A DNA stretch of 64,000 nucleotides. It comes from Bacillota bacterium (GTDB lineage: Bacteria; Bacillota; Negativicutes; Sporomusales; Sporomusaceae). Positions 1-8,224 of this stretch are shown piece after piece (position 1 is the stretch's first letter; each line of letters starts with the position of its first letter). The translations under genes were made by a program, and so were the position numbers. The DNA lies in the NCBI GenBank assembly GCA_023388195.1, contig JAEWGR010000082.1, positions 1 to 64,000 on the forward strand, given 5' to 3'. Under the pieces are notes generated by a model. It made no database searches and was not told the DNA's origin. It worked only from the letters and a program-made list of their open reading frames with translations.

Positions 1-1168
1 AGGTCCAGCCGCGCAAGGATTTAATCGGGCCGATTACCTCTTTAGTAAAGGTTGCGCCAAGCTTAGGATCAAGCGCAGCTATAATAAGGGTCGTAAAAAT
101 GGAAGCGGCAAAAAAGCCAATAATAAATTTAGGGAACCGGCGCCAGATCTCGCCGGCACCGACCTTGCTGGCTTCAGCGGCGGTTTTATTCTCCCAGCGT
201 GTAACCGACAAGAAAGCCACTAACAAGGCCCAGATCCCGACAAACATATCCCGGCCGACAACCTTCATCAGCGTAAAGGTTTTTACCGCCCGCTCATCGC
301 CCATAGCTTCCGCTGCGGCAAAACCGGCGGCATCAGCAAACTCGGAGGTGCCGATCCAGGCGCCGGCCGGTCCGGGTGCCAGCCCCAGGGCCTTGGCCAG
401 CAGCGGCAGCAGGAATATCATCGCTACGGCCCAGACAATAACCATAGAAATAGATACAGATACATGCTCTTTCTCAGCCCGGCAGGCACCGCCAATGGCA
501 ATGGCCGCCGATACACCGCAGATAGAACCGCCGGCAGCCAGGGTGGCACCAAAGCGCTGATCAAGGCCAAACAGGCGGGTGGCTGCAAAATAGATGACCG
601 CAAAGGTAGTAACGGCAACAATGGTTGCCTGTAAAATAGCTAAAGGCCCGGCCTGCATAATGACGGTAAAGGGTAACGTTGCCCCCATCAACACAATCCC
701 GGTTTTAACATAAAACTCTGTCCGCAAACCAGTCTGAAACCATTGCGGCAGCCTGCCCACATTACTAATAAGCATCCCTACCAGCAGCGCCAAAAGGGGT
801 GTCTCCAACTGCCAATCCTTCAACAACTTATTTGAACCTAATATAGAAACAACGAGGGAAAGTATAAATAAGACCAGAAAACTTGCGAAATAATTACCGG
901 CATGATGGCCAAGAATTCGGCCCGCCCCGGTAAAAACGATGGCGAAAAAGCCAAACAGGGATACAACCCCCAGCCAGTTCCCGGCCAGATAAGCGGTAAT
1001 TTTACCGGCATCGCCTGACCAGCCGGGGATATTAATTGCCATTGTCGCCAAAAATTTAGCGGCACCGCCAAAAAAAGCAAGGGTGCCGACAAGGATCAGA
1101 CCCAGAGCAATGATAATCGCCCAGTAATCCTCCTTCTTGTACCAGGTGTCAATCATTTTTGCTGCCAT
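1..1168 (-). CDS. YeiH/UPF0324-family membrane transporter (partial)
   Basis: The gene runs off the left edge, so about 389 N-terminal codons are visible and the C-terminus is missing. The translation is almost wholly hydrophobic, with about ten membrane segments. It has the family signatures SICGVSAAIAIGG around the middle and later GDERAVKTFTLMKVVGRDM, which match the YeiH/YadS group often named putative sulfate exporter family transporter. The start at 1168 is chosen because AGGAGG lies about ten bases upstream. Transport substrate is not established for the family. It is a separate transcription unit with its own promoter and a perfect inverted repeat just upstream (1208-1262). Family confident; substrate unknown. 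Confidence 0.85.
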   Translation of the reverse strand, partial: MAAKMIDTWYKKEDYWAIIIALGLILVGTLAFFGGAAKFLATMAINIPGWSGDAGKITAYLAGNWLGVVSLFGFFAIVFTGAGRILGHHAGNYFASFLVLFILSLVVSILGSNKLLKDWQLETPLLALLVGMLISNVGRLPQWFQTGLRTEFYVKTGIVLMGATLPFTVIMQAGPLAILQATIVAVTTFAVIYFAATRLFGLDQRFGATLAAGGSICGVSAAIAIGGACRAEKEHVSVSISMVIVWAVAMIFLLPLLAKALGLAPGPAGAWIGTSEFADAAGFAAAEAMGDERAVKTFTLMKVVGRDMFVGIWALLVAFLSVTRWENKTAAEASKVGAGEIWRRFPKFIIGFFAASIFTTLIIAALDPKLGATFTKEVIGPIKSLRGWT

Positions 1169-1203
1169 TTTCTCCACTCCTCCTATTAATTTGCAGCTGA
1201 TTT

Positions 1204-1262
1204 CTAATAAGAACGACTACGTCTGTGTCAAGTCCCTAAGGACACCGTATAAGTCGTTCTTA
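1204..1262 (-). promoter_or_regulatory. Promoter flanked by 11-bp inverted repeat
   Basis: On the minus strand TTGACA (1226-1231) and TATTAG (1204-1209) are separated by 16 bases, a plausible sigma-70 promoter for the YeiH-type gene. A perfect 11-base inverted repeat, TAAGAACGACT (1208-1218) and AGTCGTTCTTA (1252-1262), brackets it: one arm overlaps the -10 and the other lies upstream of the -35. A second small dyad (GTGTC/GACAC) sits inside. This could be an operator pair or an RNA/DNA hairpin; inference only. Confidence 0.5.
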
Positions 1263-1300
1263 CGCCTGCTGAATTATTTATAAATTCTGGCAGACAAAGC

Positions 1301-1343
1301 AAAAAAGGCTAAAGAAGCTCCAGGAAGGAGTTCTTTAGCCTTT
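1301..1343 (-). terminator. Rho-independent terminator
   Basis: A 13-base perfect stem (AAAGGCTAAAGAA with TTCTTTAGCCTTT) is extended by CTCC/GGAG around a four-base loop and is followed on the minus strand by a run of T. It lies downstream of the ACT-domain gene that ends at 1420 and separates it from the YeiH-type gene. Confidence 0.85.
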
Positions 1344-1419
1344 GGTTATCCAATCAGCTATTGCTATAGGTAATATTTGTTATACTAGCATAAATTTCAC
1401 GTTATGTCAATCATGCCGG

Positions 1420-1968
1420 TCAAACCTGCTGCCGGCAGGCTGTACAGTTATACTTTTTCCCCTGCCCATAACAGATAAAATGTCTGGCTAATGCCCTGCA
1501 GGCTGCGCTGATATGCCTGGTCGCAATTACACCTTCAATTAAGCCATAAGACTCGGCTAACCGCAGTAAAGGAACATTAGCAAGGGCCAATGTCTCTGTC
1601 ACCGTGATAACGGTATTCAGCAGCGGCTGTCCACCCCGGCCCCGCACCGACAGCTTTACACAGTCAGTAATCATATCCGGCTGGACCGCCATATTGTCAA
1701 GAACAGCTGCGGTTAAATCAGCTAACCTGTTTTTAACAGTAAAACTAAGCTGGCCTGGCTGAATGGAGACCATAGCAACAGCTATGCCGGCCTTCGCCAA
1801 TGCGGAAAAAATATCTGTGACACCAATCTGATCAGGCTGGCTTGAGATAGTAATCCGCAAAAAAGCCACAGATTTGTCATAGGTAAAGCTAATGTCCTGG
1901 TCTTCGCCGGCATCGCTTTCTAAGCTATAGCTGTGCCGGTAACAAGCCTGGTTACCTGTATTTATCAT
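1420..1968 (-). CDS. Stand-alone double ACT-domain protein (aspartokinase regulatory-like)
   Basis: This 182-residue protein resembles only the C-terminal regulatory half of aspartokinase. The first ACT-like unit (about residues 28-95) carries FTYDKSVAFLRI and DIFSALAKAGIAVAMVS. The second (about 100-168) carries VRGRGGQPLLNTVI, LALANVPLLRLAES and the closing ALARHF helix. No kinase domain is present upstream or nearby. It is likely a small-molecule sensor for an aspartate-family amino acid, possibly acting on aspartokinase or homoserine dehydrogenase in trans; that is inference. The ATG at 1968 begins right after the terminator of a SAM-I riboswitch, and the GGAAAGGGG of the terminator 3' arm is the only ribosome binding site candidate. 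The link to S-adenosylmethionine fits a role in methionine-branch control. Confidence 0.72.
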   Translation of the reverse strand: MINTGNQACYRHSYSLESDAGEDQDISFTYDKSVAFLRITISSQPDQIGVTDIFSALAKAGIAVAMVSIQPGQLSFTVKNRLADLTAAVLDNMAVQPDMITDCVKLSVRGRGGQPLLNTVITVTETLALANVPLLRLAESYGLIEGVIATRHISAACRALARHFICYGQGKKYNCTACRQQV

Positions 1969-1969
1969 G

Positions 1970-2118
1970 AAAAAACCCCTTTCCGAGGAAAGGGGGCAAC
2001 AGTTTACACACTTTCCTCCTATCTGCCAGGATAACTCCTGTTGGAATTAGCACCACTGCAAAATCTTGCCGGTTGCCGGGCGTCATCGGGCCATTCCCTC
2101 GACCTCTCTAGATAAGAG
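1970..2118 (-). ncRNA. SAM-I (S-box) riboswitch with terminator
   Basis: The minus strand shows the S-box core in order: CTCTTATC, GAGG, GGGAATGGCCCGATGA, CGCCCGGCAACC, GTGGTGCTAATTCC, and GATAGGAG closing P1. P1 pairs 2111-2118 with 2016-2023. The expression platform follows: stem CCCCTTTCC/GGAAAGGGG (1976-1995) with a T run at 1970-1975. High SAM would be expected to stop transcription before the ACT-domain gene. The terminator also overlaps that gene's presumed ribosome binding site. Confidence 0.95.
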
Positions 2119-2137
2119 CCCTATTAATTTCTAGACA

Positions 2138-2167
2138 ATTTTAACATGAGAAAATGACAAATGTCAA
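2138..2167 (-). promoter_or_regulatory. Sigma-70 promoter of the SAM riboswitch transcript
   Basis: TTGACA (2162-2167) and TAAAAT (2138-2143) on the minus strand are 18 bases apart, about 20 bases ahead of the riboswitch P1. The -35 lies in a small palindrome (TGACA-TT-TGTCA). It abuts the stop of the upstream membrane glycosyltransferase gene at 2172. Confidence 0.75.
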
Positions 2168-2171
2168 TACA

Positions 2172-3350
2172 TCAGCCAAGCCAGCACCAGTTAATAAACA
2201 GCGCCGTACAAAAAACCAAGCCGGCGGCCTGCAGCCAGAGCAGGCCATAAAAACATAAAGCCGGCAGTCTGGCCAAAAATAAGTAAAGCGGCAAGATAAC
2301 CAGCACAAACCGGGCCATGCTGTAAAGCGGATAAATGGGTGAGGTCGAGAACAAAGGCAGTAAAAACCATAACCACCCCAACAGCACATACCGGCCAGGC
2401 AGCCGGTATCCGGGCGCAAACGTTGCCGCGGCCAGGGCAATACAGGTCAGCGCTGTTAATACAGCATCCAGATAAATTCCGGCCTCAGTCAGAGGGACAC
2501 CGGCTTGTATTAAACCAAAATTATTCCAGAAATTATCCCAGGGAAAACCAAATCGCCGCCCCCAGGCTTGCTGGGAATGGACAAAGGCCAGCGGATCACC
2601 AAACAACGTGTTGTTATATACGCAAAAAGCCCCGAATGCCAGTACCGGCAAACCGGCAGCCAGCATCGACGGCTGCCATTTTCGTTCACTACTATAGACC
2701 CTGATGAATTCATAGGCAAGAACAACAGCCAGCAATACCCCCAGATTCCGGGTTAGGGCCGCCAGCGCGGCAAAGAAACCGGCCAGCCACCACCTGTTAG
2801 TCCGCAGGCAATATAAACAGGCCAGAGACCAAACAATAAATACCGGCTCCGTATAAACACTGTTTAAAAAAAACGAAGTAGGCAGTGTGGCATAGGCCAG
2901 CAGGGCCCGCCGGGTCTCTTGGGCTGAGAAATCCAGTAAAAATGTTTTTGCCATCACATAATAACTGATCAGGGTAAACAGGTTGCACACAATAAAGCCA
3001 GCCGGCACGTATCCCAGCCCACTGCCGGCTGCAGCCTTAATCAATACGATAGTTACCGGAAAGAAAACGATGTTCTGAACACTATACCCATGCTCGGCAA
3101 TATAAGTATACCAGTGAGCATCCCACTTAATAAACTTTTCAATAAATAGCGGTGCTGGCCCGGCACCGGGGTTAAGAAAGCCGGCCGCTTCCCGGCCGGG
3201 CACCAGGTCAGTAAGTAGCAGCGCGGCCAATACCAGCAGGGTATGAAAACCATAGGTCAGGGCAACCAGTCTTATGGCGGTGACATCCCGGCCGGCAAGA
3301 GGGCCAACTGCCCTGGAATAAAAATCAGCCAGCCTATTTCCGTATGGCAA
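2172..3350 (-). CDS. PIG-V/GT-C-type membrane mannosyltransferase-like protein
   Basis: This 392-residue protein has about nine or ten hydrophobic segments. It has an early WDAHWYTYIAEHGY motif and NSVYTEPVFIVW and TRNLGVLLAVVLAYE stretches, as in the GPI mannosyltransferase 2 (PIG-V-like) family of bacterial GT-C enzymes. Such enzymes use polyprenyl-linked sugars at the outer face of the membrane. The preferred start is TTG at 3350 because GGAGG (3360-3364) lies nine bases upstream and no ATG fits as well. It is the last gene reading from the aldehyde oxidoreductase operon, 52 bases after the phosphatase gene, but its function does not obviously belong to that pathway. Sugar and acceptor are unknown. 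Confidence 0.7.
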   Translation of the reverse strand: MPYGNRLADFYSRAVGPLAGRDVTAIRLVALTYGFHTLLVLAALLLTDLVPGREAAGFLNPGAGPAPLFIEKFIKWDAHWYTYIAEHGYSVQNIVFFPVTIVLIKAAAGSGLGYVPAGFIVCNLFTLISYYVMAKTFLLDFSAQETRRALLAYATLPTSFFLNSVYTEPVFIVWSLACLYCLRTNRWWLAGFFAALAALTRNLGVLLAVVLAYEFIRVYSSERKWQPSMLAAGLPVLAFGAFCVYNNTLFGDPLAFVHSQQAWGRRFGFPWDNFWNNFGLIQAGVPLTEAGIYLDAVLTALTCIALAAATFAPGYRLPGRYVLLGWLWFLLPLFSTSPIYPLYSMARFVLVILPLYLFLARLPALCFYGLLWLQAAGLVFCTALFINWCWLG

Positions 3351-3402
3351 ACGATGGTACCTCCAGTAAAGAGCAGAATATCTTCAGGTAATTTGTACGA
3401 TT

Positions 3403-4017
3403 CTAGGGCTGACTATGCACAGATGCATTTAAGACTTTTACACAATAGCCGCTGCCGCTTTGCACCAGCCTGTTTAAACAGGCATAATCCTGACCGATGA
3501 GGAAACTGTTGGCAACCGGGATGCCCAGAACAGAACAAAACAGCAGGCGGTTAATGCCGGCGTGCCCCACTATGAGAATATCCCCTTCACTGACTGCCAG
3601 CATATCGGCAAAAGCGGCCACCACCCGGGCCTGGCCGTCACGGAAACTCTCCCCGCCCGGCACCCGGTAATCGGCAAGATTCTGCCCCCGCCGCTGATAC
3701 TCTTCCGGATAGGTCTGCTGAATTTCCGCAAACGCTTTTCCTTCCCACTCGCCCATTGCAATCTCCCGGATATCTGTCCTGACTACCGGTCTTACAGGAA
3801 TGTTCCGCGCGATAATCCCGGCAGTGGCTATTGACCGCAGCAAATCGCTGCAGAAAATAGTGGTGATGTTTTTGCCGGCTAATACCTTGCTTAATAGTTG
3901 AGCCTGACGAACCCCCTCAGCAGATAAGGGAACATCAAGCTGACCTATATACCGTCGGACCTGATCCCCGGGTGAAATTTGCCCATGACGGATTATATAT
4001 ATATTCCTGCCGCTCAT
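3403..4017 (-). CDS. Histidine phosphatase (phosphoglycerate mutase) family protein
   Basis: The 204-residue protein opens with IYIIRHGQ, the RHG catalytic signature of the histidine phosphatase superfamily. It also has FCSDLLRSIATA, EIAMGEWEG and the second catalytic histidine in ILIVGHAGINRLL. Its closest named relatives are alpha-ribazole phosphatase (CobC) and small-molecule phosphatases. The start overlaps the stop of the CoA ligase gene by four bases, so it is translationally coupled to the aldehyde oxidoreductase accessory genes. A role in removing phosphate from a cofactor intermediate is inferred from context; the substrate is unknown. It is not near other cobalamin genes, so a CobC assignment is not supported. 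Confidence 0.82.
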   Translation of the reverse strand: MSGRNIYIIRHGQISPGDQVRRYIGQLDVPLSAEGVRQAQLLSKVLAGKNITTIFCSDLLRSIATAGIIARNIPVRPVVRTDIREIAMGEWEGKAFAEIQQTYPEEYQRRGQNLADYRVPGGESFRDGQARVVAAFADMLAVSEGDILIVGHAGINRLLFCSVLGIPVANSFLIGQDYACLNRLVQSGSGYCVKVLNASVHSQP

Positions 4018-5384
4018 CTCCTGTCAACGCTCCCCTTCTCGCCCACAGCCCTGCCGGAGACATGAATCACCCTTTTCCCGGGGGTTAGGGTAAATCCGGT
4101 CCCGTGGTTTTCTGTCCTGATCAGGATTACTATTTGCCTGTCGGCCGCAGCCGCCCTGATGCTTGGTAAGTTGTATAAAGCCTCAGTAAGCACAGCAGTA
4201 TCCGAAGCCGGGGCCGCCCCCACCACCACCGCAGTGAGTATTAGCCTGGCCGGCGATTCGCCGTAACTGATTTCAGCCTGAAAATTCACAATGCCAGGCA
4301 CTGTAAACAATACCTCGTCCAGCTCAGCCATTGTCAGCCACCGCCCGGGCCCCAGCGGCACCGGGCCTGCTGCCCTGCATTGGATGCGTTCCAGCCGCCG
4401 CAGCCGGCTGCCGCACAGGCACTGACCTGGAATAAAACGCGAAATATCACCTGTCCGGTAACGGATAAGCGGCATTCCCTGCCGCGTCAGGGTCGTAAAG
4501 ACAATTTCCCCATACTCGCCGTCCGGCAGGGGCTGGGCCGAAACCGGGTCAACGATCTCGAAATACAGATCATTTTCCCGCAGATGATACCCGCTGTGCA
4601 CGGCGCATTCGATCCCGCCCCCAAACCCCATCTCGGTCATGCCATAGTGCTCGTATACCTCACAATGCCAAATTCGTTCCAATTCCCGTACAATTGCCTG
4701 CGGCACATAATCAGTGCTCAATAATACGTACCGTGGCGACCAGTCATTTTGCCGTGTCTGTTCCCAATAGCGGGCCATCGCCAGCACTTGCACAGGTACC
4801 CCTACCAGGCAGGTTGCCTGCCCAGCACACATGGCGGCGACAGCAGCCGCTAAATCAGCAACAAAACCATACGCAACAGAACGAATACCACTGCGCCATA
4901 ACCCCTTACCCAACAGGTCGCCTATGCTGCCCGGACGTTCGCCAGGCAGCAGGATCAGCACCCGGTCACCCCGCTGCACAAAGGTTGACATGGCATACCG
5001 GAAAAAGTCAATTGTCAGTTCCTGATCTGCCGCTGTAAAATACAGGCGTTTAGGGCTGCCCGTAGTACCGGAGGTATTGAGGGTCACGACCCGGCTGATC
5101 TCGCCCTGGGATACACCTACCATCTGCAGGCCCTGCTCCCCCACATCGGCCGGTGTCGTTAAAGGATAGCCGGCAAGCTGCCCAAGCTGCCTGAGCATCT
5201 GTGGTGCCGCCCCGGCCAAATGCTGCCGGTAAAAAGGCGTGGAGGCGCGCGCCCGGGCGAGGGTCTCATTAAGCCGCGCCAATTGCCAGCAGGCAAGCGA
5301 CGTCCCGGCCGAACAACCGGCAGCCCCTTTTATTTTATCTGTAATCCAGGCCTCTAACGGCGTTACCGGTATGTTGCCTGTCAT
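4014..5384 (-). CDS. PaaK-like AMP-dependent CoA ligase (DVU_1553-type)
   Basis: The 456-residue protein is an adenylate-forming enzyme of the phenylacetate-CoA ligase type. It has the P-loop-like TSGTTGSPKRLYFT (about residue 108), the EHYGMTEMGFG motif (about 245), YRTGDISR (about 305) and a C-terminal swivelling domain. Such enzymes activate a carboxylate with ATP and transfer it to CoA or a protein thiol. It sits between the radical SAM gene and the phosphatase gene with four-base overlaps on both sides. As I recall, an equivalent gene (DVU_1553) lies in the Desulfovibrio aldehyde oxidoreductase operon. The natural acid substrate is unknown; whether it makes an acyl-CoA from the aldehyde oxidation product or acts in cofactor assembly cannot be told from sequence. 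Confidence 0.85.
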   Translation of the reverse strand: MTGNIPVTPLEAWITDKIKGAAGCSAGTSLACWQLARLNETLARARASTPFYRQHLAGAAPQMLRQLGQLAGYPLTTPADVGEQGLQMVGVSQGEISRVVTLNTSGTTGSPKRLYFTAADQELTIDFFRYAMSTFVQRGDRVLILLPGERPGSIGDLLGKGLWRSGIRSVAYGFVADLAAAVAAMCAGQATCLVGVPVQVLAMARYWEQTRQNDWSPRYVLLSTDYVPQAIVRELERIWHCEVYEHYGMTEMGFGGGIECAVHSGYHLRENDLYFEIVDPVSAQPLPDGEYGEIVFTTLTRQGMPLIRYRTGDISRFIPGQCLCGSRLRRLERIQCRAAGPVPLGPGRWLTMAELDEVLFTVPGIVNFQAEISYGESPARLILTAVVVGAAPASDTAVLTEALYNLPSIRAAAADRQIVILIRTENHGTGFTLTPGKRVIHVSGRAVGEKGSVDRR

Positions 5385-6772
5385 GGTTTTCCCCGGTACA
5401 GTGACCGTCCCTGCCGGTCAGTCAGATTATAGGCGCAAAAGGGGATCAGCCGGTTATCTGATCCGACCACATGGATAAAGCAATGTTTCAGCCGCTCCAA
5501 ATCCAAGGTCCAGGCATCCTGAAAAGCCATCCCCGATACCGCCAGCGTATAGGTATTGATCCGTTCCAGAAATTGATCCAGGCTGGTTAAATCCCCGGCC
5601 AGCTGCCCGGCGGGACTTTGTGCCGGCTTGCCGGTTTTCCTGCTGCCGGCTGCCGACCATTGTCTGGCAACAAACTGCCGGGCCTGCCGGGAACCTTGGG
5701 TTGCCCGGGCCTGGCAACAGCCGCTGTTATTTTTAGGCTGCGACAAGGGCTGCAGCTTGCCGTCAGGCATCAATACAAAATTGCCGTGAAAAGAGCAATA
5801 GGCATGTTCACCGCCGGGAGGAAAAAAATGCCTGGCTTTCATTTGCCCGGCTGTCTGCCGTTCGATCTCCCGGATAATCCGGGGAATAGTCATCCGGTCA
5901 GCATCGCCCGGGTTTTCCGGACAGCGGCCGAAATAGCTGACCGGCTGAAAATGGACCCCCCGCACTACCGGCATCTTACTGACGGCAAATTGCAGAATAT
6001 TACCTATCTGGCTGTCATTTACCCCCGGCACCAGGGTCGGTACAAGCACAACCCCGATATCATGGTCTGCGCAGACTTCAATTACCTGCTTTTTAACAGC
6101 CAAGAGCGGCTGGCCGCGCAAGGTTGTATAAACACTGTCATCCAGCCCGTCAAACTGCAGAAACACACAATTCAGGCCGGCCGCTTTCAGCCGGGCGGTG
6201 TAACGGTCATCAGCCGCCAGCCGCAGACCGTTGGTATTGACCTGAAAGAACTCAAACCCCATGTTGCGTCCCAGGGTAATGATCTCAGGCAAATCGTCCC
6301 GGACTGTTGGCTCGCCGCCTGACAGTTGAATATTATAGGGTCCCCCTTTATTCATAAGCAGCCGGTACCATCCTTCGATAACCGCCAGATCCGGCTCAGT
6401 TCCGCCGGCCGGTGAGGCAGAGGCAAAACAAACAGGGCAGCGCAGGTTACACTTGCCGGTCACTTCCAGCAGCACACAACAGGTTTGTTGGCGATGGTCC
6501 GGGCATAAACCGCAGTCAAAGGGACAGCCGCGGCTGTCTGTGTCTGTACCTGCCTGTGGCAAGGCCGGGGTCTGCACATTATTCCAACCGGCATAATCAG
6601 GCGCTCCCTGCCATACACATACCTGGTATTCACCATGCGCAGGACAGGACTTCCTGAGAAACACACTGTCCCCTTTGGCCACCCGCTGGGCCGGAATACG
6701 TTGTAAACATTCCGGACAGACACTCTGGGTCTCAGAAAGCACAATTTCTTCTTGCCTGTGGCTTGCATTCAT
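5381..6772 (-). CDS. Radical SAM protein, TrsS-like
   Basis: The 463-residue protein has an N-terminal zinc-ribbon-like segment (CPECLQRIP, CPAHGEY) and a cysteine-rich stretch (CPFDCGLCPDHRQQTCCVLLEVTG). The radical SAM motif CNLRCPVC follows at about residue 108 and SGGEPTVRDDL about 150. The C-terminal part ends with RLIPFCAYN. The layout matches the radical SAM (seleno)protein family that I recall as TrsS, found with molybdenum aldehyde oxidoreductases. Here the relevant positions are cysteine and no in-frame TGA was seen. It belongs to the same coupled gene string as the CoA ligase (four-base overlap). The reaction is unknown; the likely target is a cofactor, peptide or sulfur-transfer step in enzyme maturation. 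Confidence 0.85.
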   Translation of the reverse strand: MNASHRQEEIVLSETQSVCPECLQRIPAQRVAKGDSVFLRKSCPAHGEYQVCVWQGAPDYAGWNNVQTPALPQAGTDTDSRGCPFDCGLCPDHRQQTCCVLLEVTGKCNLRCPVCFASASPAGGTEPDLAVIEGWYRLLMNKGGPYNIQLSGGEPTVRDDLPEIITLGRNMGFEFFQVNTNGLRLAADDRYTARLKAAGLNCVFLQFDGLDDSVYTTLRGQPLLAVKKQVIEVCADHDIGVVLVPTLVPGVNDSQIGNILQFAVSKMPVVRGVHFQPVSYFGRCPENPGDADRMTIPRIIREIERQTAGQMKARHFFPPGGEHAYCSFHGNFVLMPDGKLQPLSQPKNNSGCCQARATQGSRQARQFVARQWSAAGSRKTGKPAQSPAGQLAGDLTSLDQFLERINTYTLAVSGMAFQDAWTLDLERLKHCFIHVVGSDNRLIPFCAYNLTDRQGRSLYRGKP

Positions 6773-6779
6773 AATTAGC

Positions 6780-7091
6780 TTATCGCTCCTTTTCCGGATG
6801 CCGGCTGATCAGTTCGGCCAGGAAACTTTCAAATTGCTTTTTGCTGCTTTCCCAGTCATCCTGGGGAAAACTAACTTTAATTACTGAATCGGCAATTACC
6901 CCTTTTACCAGTGTTCCATCAATCAGATTGGCCTGAAAAAAAGGCCGGGGAAAATTCCGGTGATATTTGACCGCCCCGGCTGCCCCCAGGCCTGTTATCA
7001 AAACCTCGTCTGTCTTAACAGCCAGCCGGTATTCAAATATGTTAGCCCCGCCAAAGCAGTTTTCTGCTTTCTTCCATTCATACGGTTTCAT
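6780..7091 (-). CDS. Small conserved-looking protein of aldehyde oxidoreductase operon
   Basis: A 103-residue protein with no signal peptide and no membrane segment. It begins MKPYEWKKAENCFGG, has a middle hydrophobic stretch around DEVLITGLGAAG, and ends with a charged helix (DDWESSKKQFESFLAELISRH). I do not recognise a domain. Its start overlaps the end of the aminotransferase gene by 14 bases and it lies just ahead of the radical SAM gene, so it is almost certainly expressed and part of the same maturation set. One cysteine (residue 12) is present, so it is unlikely to hold a metal cluster by itself. Confidence 0.7.
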   Translation of the reverse strand: MKPYEWKKAENCFGGANIFEYRLAVKTDEVLITGLGAAGAVKYHRNFPRPFFQANLIDGTLVKGVIADSVIKVSFPQDDWESSKKQFESFLAELISRHPEKER

Positions 7092-8211
7092 GCAGCATTG
7101 CGCCTATGGCTTCCAGGCAATAGTTGATTTCCTGCTCGGTGGTAAACCGTGACAAGCTGAACCTGATTGTTCCTGCCGGCGCCGTTCCCAGGCAGGTGTG
7201 AATACGGGGAGCACAATGAAGTCCGGTGCGGCAGATAATGCCGAAACTCTTGTGGAGAACATCACCGGCATCCTCGACCTCCCACTGGGGCAGGGTAAAA
7301 GAAATTACCGGCGTCCGCGGTGCCTCCACGTGTATGACACTGGCTCCGGCTGCCGCCAGCCCACTGGCTAACCGCCCGGTCTTCTCCATCAGACCGGCAG
7401 CATCGGCCTTACATTGGCTCGCCCAGGCCACAGCTGCCGCCAGACCGGCAAAAGCCGGATCATTGGGTGTTCCGGCCTCGAAACGGGCCGGCATAAGCGG
7501 CGGCATCTCCTCCAGATCACTGTGAATCCCGGTCCCGCCAACCCATACAGGTGCCAGTTCTGTTGCCGGGGCTATATATAGTCCCCCGGTACCGGCAGGC
7601 CCCAACAGATACTTGTGACCGGTAAAGGCTACCATATCAAGCCCCCAGACTTCCGGCAGCACCGGTACAACCCCCAGGCTTTGCGCGGCATCCAGCAGGG
7701 TTACGGCCCCGGCCTCTTTGGCCAGCCGGGCCAGCAGGGCCGCGTCATTAACAGCGCCGGTGACGTTGGAGGCATGTGTAAAAACAGCCAGTTGCGGTTT
7801 AACCTGCCGCATAGCGGCTTCCCAGTCTGAAGTTACAACCCGCCCCATTTTGTCCACAGGAATAAAATGGACATGGATTCCCCTGGTCTTAGACAAATAA
7901 TATAACGGCCGCAGGACAGAGTTATGTTCGGCGGCCGTAGTCACTACAGCTGCCCCCGGCTGCCAGCACAGGCCCTGCAGGGCAATATTCAGGGCATGGG
8001 TGGCATTGGGACAAAAAACGATACGGCTCGGTTCCTGTATCTCCAGCAAACCCGCCAATAACCGGCGGCACTCCCCCGGCACATCGGGCCCGCTAAAGCC
8101 GGAACGACCGGCATGAAATGGCAGCTGTTCTATACAGGCCGCCACCATTTCGTCTACCTTTGGTGCCTTGGGCCATGCAGTTGCCGCATTATTTAAGTAG
8201 ACAGGCTTCAT
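7078..8211 (-). CDS. Class V aminotransferase / cysteine desulfurase-like PLP enzyme
   Basis: From the ATG at 8211 (GGGGGGAG eight bases upstream) the protein has 377 residues and begins MKPVYLNNAAT, the usual start of IscS/SufS-related enzymes. It carries the PLP lysine in FTGHKYLLGPAGTGGLY, a substrate-binding TAAEHNS and the aspartate region LLDAAQSLGV. The C-terminal region has cysteines (CRTGLHCAPRIHTCLG) as in the NifS-like subgroup that pairs with XdhC. It could provide sulfur or selenium for the sulfido (or selenido) ligand of the molybdenum site; that role is inferred from neighbours and from known NifS/XdhC partnerships. A longer upstream extension exists but overlaps the previous gene and lacks a ribosome binding site. 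Confidence 0.85.
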   Translation of the reverse strand: MKPVYLNNAATAWPKAPKVDEMVAACIEQLPFHAGRSGFSGPDVPGECRRLLAGLLEIQEPSRIVFCPNATHALNIALQGLCWQPGAAVVTTAAEHNSVLRPLYYLSKTRGIHVHFIPVDKMGRVVTSDWEAAMRQVKPQLAVFTHASNVTGAVNDAALLARLAKEAGAVTLLDAAQSLGVVPVLPEVWGLDMVAFTGHKYLLGPAGTGGLYIAPATELAPVWVGGTGIHSDLEEMPPLMPARFEAGTPNDPAFAGLAAAVAWASQCKADAAGLMEKTGRLASGLAAAGASVIHVEAPRTPVISFTLPQWEVEDAGDVLHKSFGIICRTGLHCAPRIHTCLGTAPAGTIRFSLSRFTTEQEINYCLEAIGAMLHETV

Positions 8212-8224
8212 CAAGCGCTCCCCC

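Noticed and set aside
99..560. Plus-strand open frame over the YeiH-type gene.
   Set aside because: The minus strand encodes the membrane transporter with clear family motifs in the same positions.
3403..4017. Assignment of the phosphatase as alpha-ribazole phosphatase (CobC).
   Set aside because: No cobalamin synthesis genes are nearby and the gene is coupled to the aldehyde oxidoreductase accessory genes.
5381..6772. In-frame selenocysteine codon in the radical SAM gene.
   Set aside because: The family can contain selenocysteine but this reading frame is complete with cysteine and no internal TGA was observed.
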